Below are positions 59,701 to 64,000 of a stretch of DNA of 64,000 bases, piece after piece. The DNA comes from Brasenia schreberi (taxonomy: Eukaryota > Streptophyta > Magnoliopsida > Nymphaeales > Cabombaceae). The DNA lies in NCBI GenBank assembly GCA_036023115.1, contig JAYKKT010000041.1, forward strand, positions 2,580,001-2,644,000. Reading direction: 5' to 3'. Numbering within the stretch: position 1 is the stretch's first letter; every line of letters starts with the position of its first letter. Position numbers and translations under genes: made by a program. The notes under the pieces were generated by a model. The model made no database searches. It was not told the origin of the DNA and worked only from the letters and a program-made list of their open reading frames with translations.

Positions 59701-61572
59701 TCATCTAAACTTCGAAGTAAGGATGTTTTTCAACATCTTGAGCTTGGGGAGGAGGGGATAGGCGAGGATCATTCAGTGGTCATATCAGAAGGAGAACTAT
59801 GGACGCTCAATTCTCCTCCTTGTCCCCATGTGGTGACCCACTAAGACTGGGGATGAAGGAGCATCTTCAAGGCCTATGGTTAGGTTTGATGGGTCTTGAT
59901 GCCCAGCCCCTGAACGTTCTCCAGGTTCCCAAAAGAGATCCATGTTGTTACTGGCCAAGGGAACCAGGCATGTGCTTGCCAAGTTACACAGTTGGGCTTG
60001 AACGTTCTCCAGGTTCCCAAAAGAGATCCATGTCCTTCCTGGTTGAGGTAACTAGGCCTGTGCTTGCCACGTAACACAATTGGGCTTGGATAGATACCTC
60101 TGGTGCAACAGATAAGGAAGCAATGGTACACTTCTCAAAGTCAGAGGTGGTCGGTTTAGTTGCTGAGGCAGGATCTAGTAGGGGTCCTTCCTGAGGAAGC
60201 ATCATTACATTTGCCGGTGAGTCAAGTGGTTTCCAGGATCTGATAGAGAACGACGCCATGGCAAGCTGGAGTATTATTATCATGTGCATAATGATGATGA
60301 GAAAATCAATTATTTTGGAAAATGTTAATACGTGACTCAATCAATATCATTGATTTCATATATAGATCAGTATTCTTCATGGTAGTAATGAGTTAAACAT
60401 GAGAGAAGTACGGTATAGAGTTTCAAAGTATCACAGGTGCACACCCTAGTGAAGTCCCTTTCACATAGAACATGAGTTAGAATATCAACTATCGCATCTA
60501 TGTATTAGATCATGCATAGTAAAAGCTTGATATCAAACAGGGTTTGCATTTTATGTACTGCCCAGAACCACAGGAATGAGCCCTGGCAGCACGTAATTAC
60601 TTCAATGGGATCCGACCCAACCTGATACAAGCACAAATACATGCATCGACTGCAGATCTTGACCGGATAACCGGATAAGGCTCAATCCATCCTAAGCACT
60701 CTAGGTACCAGAGCCAGGCAAGTTGTTGGCACGTGGAGCTGTCGTGCTCTAATGGGTCTACCACCCTAAAACGGATTTCAATTTCTGATATTAGAATTGT
60801 CTAGAACTCCATACCTGCTCTCTTTTCGCAAGTCCAGGGGCAAAAAGTTCACCATGCTGTAGTCATCCACCTAAGATCACGTAAAACACAATCATCAATA
60901 CTTCTTAGGATCAACTGACGTAGCTTGACAGTTAGGTAGCAGTTGAATATCCTACCAAAGCAATTAATGATGATATTGTTCTCATGATTTTCTGATAGCA
61001 TTTGATAAGTAAACTATGTGATCCAAGTATGTCAAGCTATAGTTATTGATTGCTTACCAACTCTGCCAAAGCTTTGTTCAACTTGGCGAACCTTGGAGCC
61101 ATGTTTTGATTCAACTCAGATAACAAAAACTTTGGATCTGGATTAAGGTAACTGTTATGGACATAGAAAAGCATAATCAAGGTGCCTATCTATAAAAGAT
61201 AGTTATAATTTCAAAAGGAAAATATGGTAGGAATCAAACAAGGAACCCACTCATCAAGCCCTTTCTTGTTCTTCACAAGGTCCATCTTAGAAAGAATGTT
61301 GACATGAGGAAGCTCAAGTTGGACCATCGCAGAAAGGGATGCCATACACCCACTTATATACTTGGTCACATCAGTCATGAACTGCATATGATCAAAATTG
61401 TTTAACATCAAGAATAGTGGGTTTGCTCACGGAATGAACTTGAAAGAAAAAGGTGCCCAAAAGAGTACCTGAGAGTCAAGCAGATAAACAGCACATATAT
61501 TGAAATTTTTGCGCTTTAGATGCTCCACAAAATTTCGCAGAACAGGAATATGAGAAAATAGCTCTATCTGAC
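53778..61572 (-). CDS. GPN3: GPN-loop GTPase 3-like, C-terminal 168 residues
   Basis: GPN GTPases help assemble RNA polymerase II and bring it into the nucleus. Five minus-strand exons join in frame with GT-AG sites: 61572-61469, 61381-61251, 61151-61058, 60870-60815 and 53898-53778 (TAA). They begin inside the G3 box: the Gly of DCPG is split at the first junction, followed by QIELFSHIPVL. Then come SGCMASLSAMVQLELPHVNI, the SKMDL guanine-specificity box, LNPDPKFLLSELNQ, VDDYSMVNFLPLDLRKES, and the C-terminal IQYILSYIDNSIQYGEDADV with an acidic tail. About 105 N-terminal residues (Walker A and the GPN loop) must lie beyond 62 kb, upstream of an LTR insertion. The last intron is 6,916 bp and packed with transposons, but the acceptor has a good pyrimidine tract. 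No coding damage is seen. Confidence 0.92.
54096..55444 (-). mobile_element. L1-clade LINE, RNase H region, interrupted by a MITE
   Basis: On the minus strand, 55330-55071 reads PPAWAKLNRNGASKGNPGPA then GCGGLI, the start of the L1 RNase H domain. After a 679-bp insertion, 54380-54096 reads SWDFHLEVTRRGGNCCADIL then DLPLGLDVW, its end. The reading continues across the insertion when one target copy is removed. It is cut at 55444 by the RTE insertion. Confidence 0.82.
54392..55070. mobile_element. MULE-type MITE with 10-bp target duplication
   Basis: GAGTAATACC occurs at 54382-54391 and again at 55071-55080, exactly flanking 679 bp. The ends TATGTCACATGGGTGC and (reverse complement) TAAGTTACATAGACAC are imperfect inverted repeats, 11 of 16. 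The termini carry GGTGCGGGTGC and GACACGGTGTCG words. The 9-11-bp duplication class and the terminal similarity suit Mutator-like elements. No transposase is inside. Confidence 0.75.
55445..56326. mobile_element. RTE LINE with inverted 5' segment (twin priming)
   Basis: The segment 55445-55705 is the 3' end of the RTE on the minus strand, with TTTAAGTTGGTTTGAATAC, the polymerase C-terminus remains and the GTT-type tail next to 55445. The segment 55710-56326 is the 5' end of the same element on the plus strand: leader, CTACATTGCCGCCCGAATGTAG, then endonuclease MRGVRKLVLDNKIHIGSWNI. The two meet head to tail at about 55705-55710. ACTGTTTGGTTAA (55432-55444) and ACTGTTTAGTTAA (56327-56339) flank the whole as a 13-bp duplication with one change. 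Confidence 0.8.
56051..56326 (+). pseudogene. RTE endonuclease N-terminus in the inverted segment
   Basis: KLVLDNKIHIGSWNIGTLSC, HILCLQETK and, after an in-frame stop at 56197, VGEKEKEIEDTSFKLWYSGK then NGVGIIINKDLKDNVVDIH. It breaks off at the target duplication. It is very close to the copy at 2025-2630. Confidence 0.88.
56340..57586 (+). mobile_element. hAT-type remnant carrying a gene-like fragment
   Basis: The right end TGTCAGACAACACTG (to 57586) is a hAT-like CAGTG terminus. Near 57062-57236 the frame reads RQLKKVNREEGQFDPISLDN then DILEDWI, typical of the tail of plant hAT transposases. To the left, 56640-56892 is a different, non-transposase frame (listed separately). The left terminus was not found, so the unit may be truncated. 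Confidence 0.55.
56655..56894 (+). pseudogene. Unidentified gene fragment
   Basis: An open frame of about 79 residues from an arbitrary left edge to a stop at 56890-56892. It reads HSLKSEECTKQSAETVPNGE and later LQQTFRATFGRDTSVKDKVW then LKRRI. The FGRxTxVKDKxWLKRRI phrase looks like a short conserved block of plant nuclear proteins, but I cannot name the family with confidence. There is no start codon in context, and a PF-like exon junction is not evident. Confidence 0.45.
57587..58687 (+). mobile_element. Ty1/copia element E, 3' end only
   Basis: The RNase H of a copia polyprotein begins at 57587 with VGIVSKYMHSPTKNHIDAVY, RILRYLKSTSDMGLLYSKSS and DVDWAGSRDDHKSTKGYVTL. After a stop at 57812 it continues as KSKKQTVVAKSTTEA, HFIKEKISNQEFKLKYVQSA and TRQLKDTLSKLAI. 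The 3' LTR follows at 58191. Everything upstream of RNase H is missing, replaced by the hAT remnant, and GTTGGTAT at the junction may be a hAT target site. The lineage differs from copia A-D. Confidence 0.87.
58191..58687 (+). repeat. 3' LTR of copia E with internal tandem duplication
   Basis: It starts TGTTAGAGATTGTTTG after the purine tract CTTGAAGGGGAG and ends near CATCAGCAACA. A 145-bp piece is present twice (CTTATTGTAATGTCGTTA at 58264 and 58409). As a result the LTR carries two copies of the promoter-like GGGTTATAAATAGGTA (58360 and 58505). Confidence 0.8.
58740..60340 (-). mobile_element. L1-clade LINE, 5' half, decayed
   Basis: On the minus strand: possible ORF1 region (60340-59640, MASFSIRSWKPLDSPANVMM), endonuclease near 59450-59215 (LLVYASSNTAQKEKLWTQLQ and LPWLLIADFNDIHNNSEQSR, matching the GDFNEI box of L1), and reverse-transcriptase scraps near 58990-58890 (QIDHGKAYDRLCWSFLEHVL). 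Large parts between them are deleted. It lies wholly in the last GPN3 intron. Confidence 0.75.
59912..60087. repeat. 88-bp tandem duplication inside the L1 remnant
   Basis: GAACGTTCTCCAGGTTCCCA occurs at 59912 and 60000, followed in both copies by AAAGAGATCCATGT, then CCAGGCATGTGCTTGCCAAG or TAGGCCTGTGCTTGCCACGT. The length is not a multiple of three, so it also breaks the frame. Confidence 0.85.
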
Positions 61573-62105
61573 CTGATTAAGAATTATACTTTTCAGAGCA
61601 CAAGCAATATTGTAAGGAAAATGCTACAATAACGCTCATGATTACAGAGACAGGTTGCTTCAAATTGAACATGGAGATGATTACAGCCCCAAAAGTAACC
61701 AACTCCATCAATCTTTTAATGGATAAGTAAACAAAAATGGCAACATAATAAATACTTAAAAAGGTGCAGTGGTAACAATTATTTGTTCTCTCTGACATTT
61801 AACTACAAAACACTTATTAGTGAACATCTGCATTTCCCATGAAAAGGCCATGCCTTCAGCAGAGATGTTGAGGAATATCGCACAACACCTCCAAGTCATA
61901 TGCTACCATATATAAGGATGTTCAGTTGTAATTGGAAACATACAAAAATATAGAAGTCCATGATATTGTCTAAAGCATGACTCTGCAGCGCCACATATCT
62001 TGGACCAAAAGCACAAGTTTGCGCTTAATTCTGTCAATATAGCATGTCTTTCCTTCATGATGATGACTTTAACCCTTTTCCTCTTTGCAAAGCTGTAGTT
62101 TACCT
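61573..62105 (-). other. GPN3 intron sequence upstream of the visible exons
   Basis: I searched the minus strand for the Walker A, GPN-loop and NLDPA blocks of GPN3 and found none. It is probably intron, cut at 62106 by the LTR. Confidence 0.5.
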
Positions 62106-62468
62106 TGTTAAATGTAATAGGCAGCACGGGCCATTAGGGCCCATGCACTTGGTAATGGTTGACGCGGGCCACTAGGGCCCGCAGCCACTTGCTGTTGGAG
62201 GCACTGAGGGCTTGGCCAGCATTTGTTGCCCGTGTTTTGGTGCTTCTCACTTGCTCTCTTCAGTGTATAATCCTCTATAAATACTCCATCTTCATATCAA
62301 TAAAGTATGTTGTCTTGCACTGCTTTTGTTTGTGGTTTGACTTCCTTGTTCGTTACTATTGTTGTGTTATTTATGTGTGACATCCATATTCGGATGTTTT
62401 GAGATCTTGGCGCTTTGACGAATTGCAACGTGGGTGATTCAACCTTCGATTATCAACAAGTATTTACA
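62106..62468 (+). repeat. 5' LTR of retroelement F
   Basis: It begins near TGTTAAATGTAATAGG (a TG at 62113 is an alternative) and ends TATTTACA against the primer-binding site. A CCTCTATAAATACTCC TATA box (62271-62286) and AATAAAG (62300) are the promoter and polyadenylation signals. A GGGCCAT-AGGGCCC inverted word near 62128-62180 is notable. The compact, undamaged layout suggests a fairly young insertion. Confidence 0.75.
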
Positions 62469-62480
62469 TGGTATCAGAGC
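62469..62480 (+). other. Primer-binding site of retroelement F
   Basis: TGGTATCAGAGC is an exact match to the stretch complementary to initiator tRNA-Met used by plant copia-type elements. It abuts the LTR end CA. Confidence 0.92.
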
Positions 62481-64000
62481 CTCGTTTTAAAGAAATCGAA
62501 CACATTGGGAAGAGTGCCAACTTTGAAAAATCTACGATTCTTGTTTTTTGACATTGCGAAGCTCAAGGTAACTTTAGAAAATAAGTTTTGAAAATTGAAG
62601 GAAAAGAATGAAGTTCTGAATTGATTACGTTGTCTTTATTGAAATTTTGAAATTTCTTGAAAATTTTGTCTTCTCTTGAATCTTTCTAGTATAACATTGT
62701 GTTTGGATGTGTTTACTTATAAAATTCTCCCAAACATTTCTTGACTTTGGATAATTTTGGATGTGTTTGTTATGAAAATATCAGTTATAACTTTTCTTAG
62801 TAATATATGATTATGGTTTTTAGTATATATGCTTGTTGTGTTTTTGAACTTGATCTTGTGATTTTAATGAACGATTTTTGACTAAAATAAATTTTTGGTC
62901 ATGTTTGATATGTTCGGAACATTTGAAAACTTAGTTGTTTTTGTTGAAACATCTTAGATGCTCTAAGACATTAGCTCACCGTATTACTTGAAAAGACATG
63001 AGTTAGGCTAGTGTGTTTGACATTCTTGTTTTTCTAAAGTTGTGTAGTATCATTGTTTTTAGTTATTGATCCATGTCTTTTCCTTAATGAGTTTGTTGGT
63101 TTTTTAAGAAGATGATAGATTAGCTCATTCGCATTGCATTGCTTCATTTCTCAAATTTCATCTTCTTGTTTTGTTGATAGTAGTTCGGTTACCCATATCT
63201 TCATTTTCTGTAGAAATTTGCTTTCTTTTGATGGTTTGGATAGTTGCATTTATCTACTTTACTGAGAAACCTTACATGATATCTAAATTACTAATTGTTC
63301 TATGTTGGTTTCGACTGTCTGTTTGTCGGTGTGTTCAACTTCTGTGTTTTCGGTATCTTTCTTTTATAATTTTGGGGTCCTCTCTGCATGACCTTTTATT
63401 TCAAAATTTCAAAACTTCTGTGTGTTCAAATTCAATGCTTAGGTTCGTCCAGATGGTCTTTCATTGGTCTTATTTTTGCTTTGTTAATCTTTGTCAGTGC
63501 TCAATTTTAGGGTTTTTTGGTTGCACTCACCTGCCCGTTTCGTGTTGTTTTTAAGGTGGAAATTGAGGGTCTTATGATCTATCCTGACTCAATTTCTCGT
63601 TTTCTGGGTTTTTATTTTGGGGATGGTTTACGGTTCTCTAACAATCTATTTTGCGATGGTAAATGTGCAATGCATCTATATGGGTGTTGGTTTCCCTTCT
63701 GTAGTTCCATTTGGGTTTTGGTATTTGAGTGACTTGATAAGGGTTGGAATAACTTTGCCTTTTTGTCCTTGAAAATTGGTTTAATGAAGATTGGGTATTT
63801 AGCTAATCGTTGCTTCTTTATATGTGGATTTTGTTTGGCTTGTTTAAAGATATTGACTACCATTCTGGGTTTGCCATGTGAATTCTGCGAGTCTTGTACT
63901 TTTTGTGATGTTGGCTACTTTCAGAATTCCTTGGGTTCGATTTGTTTTGGGTAGTAAAATTGATCCAAGTAATGATGTTATTCTGGTATTTTAGGAACCA
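62481..64000 (+). mobile_element. Internal leader of retroelement F, no coding text yet
   Basis: T-rich sequence with short frames only (for instance 63171-63554), none resembling gag. The element continues past the window. A leader over 1.5 kb long is unusual for copia and may mean a non-autonomous element or a long untranslated leader. Confidence 0.55.

Noticed and set aside
62159..62380. 73-residue frame at the start of the last LTR element
   Set aside because: It lies inside the LTR, spanning its TATA and polyadenylation signals.
63171..63554. 127-residue hydrophobic frame
   Set aside because: T-rich retroelement leader gives Phe/Leu/Val-rich frames by composition; no gag or other domain text.

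Overview
This is a window of plant nuclear DNA, almost certainly from an angiosperm. The genes have GT-AG introns and AT-rich intergenic DNA. The families present are plant ones: an FLZ zinc finger, a pectinesterase inhibitor, multi-copy mTERF genes and a plastid-type FAD oxidoreductase. The repeats are typical plant transposons. The species cannot be told from the sequence. No CRISPR array, operon or other prokaryotic feature is present, and I see no new multi-gene system. The interest lies in how transposons have accumulated in and around a few host genes.

Layout. 1-2.7 kb: the 5' two thirds of an RTE-clade LINE (- strand). 3.0-5.9 kb: an IST1-like ESCRT gene (+), lacking its first exon(s) in the window and carrying a hAT-type MITE in an intron. 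6.9-7.6 kb and 13.1-13.8 kb: two decayed mTERF genes. Between them lie a copia scrap, a very degraded RTE LINE and a 245-bp tandem duplication. 16.7-20.2 kb: a plastid-type FAD amine-oxidase pseudogene, split by a copia element. 20.4-24.1 kb: several copies of one MITE family full of GGTTC/GAACC words, ending in a tandem array grown from it. 25.1-25.7 kb: an intact pectinesterase-inhibitor gene. 27.4-44.6 kb: four kinds of decayed material in series: copia B (+), an RTE tail and a MITE, copia C (+), and copia D (-). 48.0-49.7 kb: an intact two-exon FLZ gene. 53.8-61.6 kb: the last five exons of a GPN-loop GTPase 3 gene (-), whose last intron is 6.9 kb and is filled with L1, MULE-type MITE, RTE, hAT and copia insertions. 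62.1-64 kb: a 5' LTR, primer-binding site and leader of a further LTR element, lying upstream of the GPN3 exons.

Four host genes look functional as far as they are visible: IST1-like, PMEI, FLZ and GPN3-like. Their products act separately (endosomal ESCRT-III regulation, cell-wall pectin control, SnRK1-linked scaffolding, RNA polymerase assembly), and nothing suggests that they work together. The most informative structures are three. One is a twin-primed (internally inverted) RTE insertion with a 13-bp target duplication inside the GPN3 intron. The second is a hAT-type MITE family whose copies show 8-bp duplications. The third is the 154/164-bp tandem array derived from that family. All boundaries and similarities were read by eye; no database search was run.
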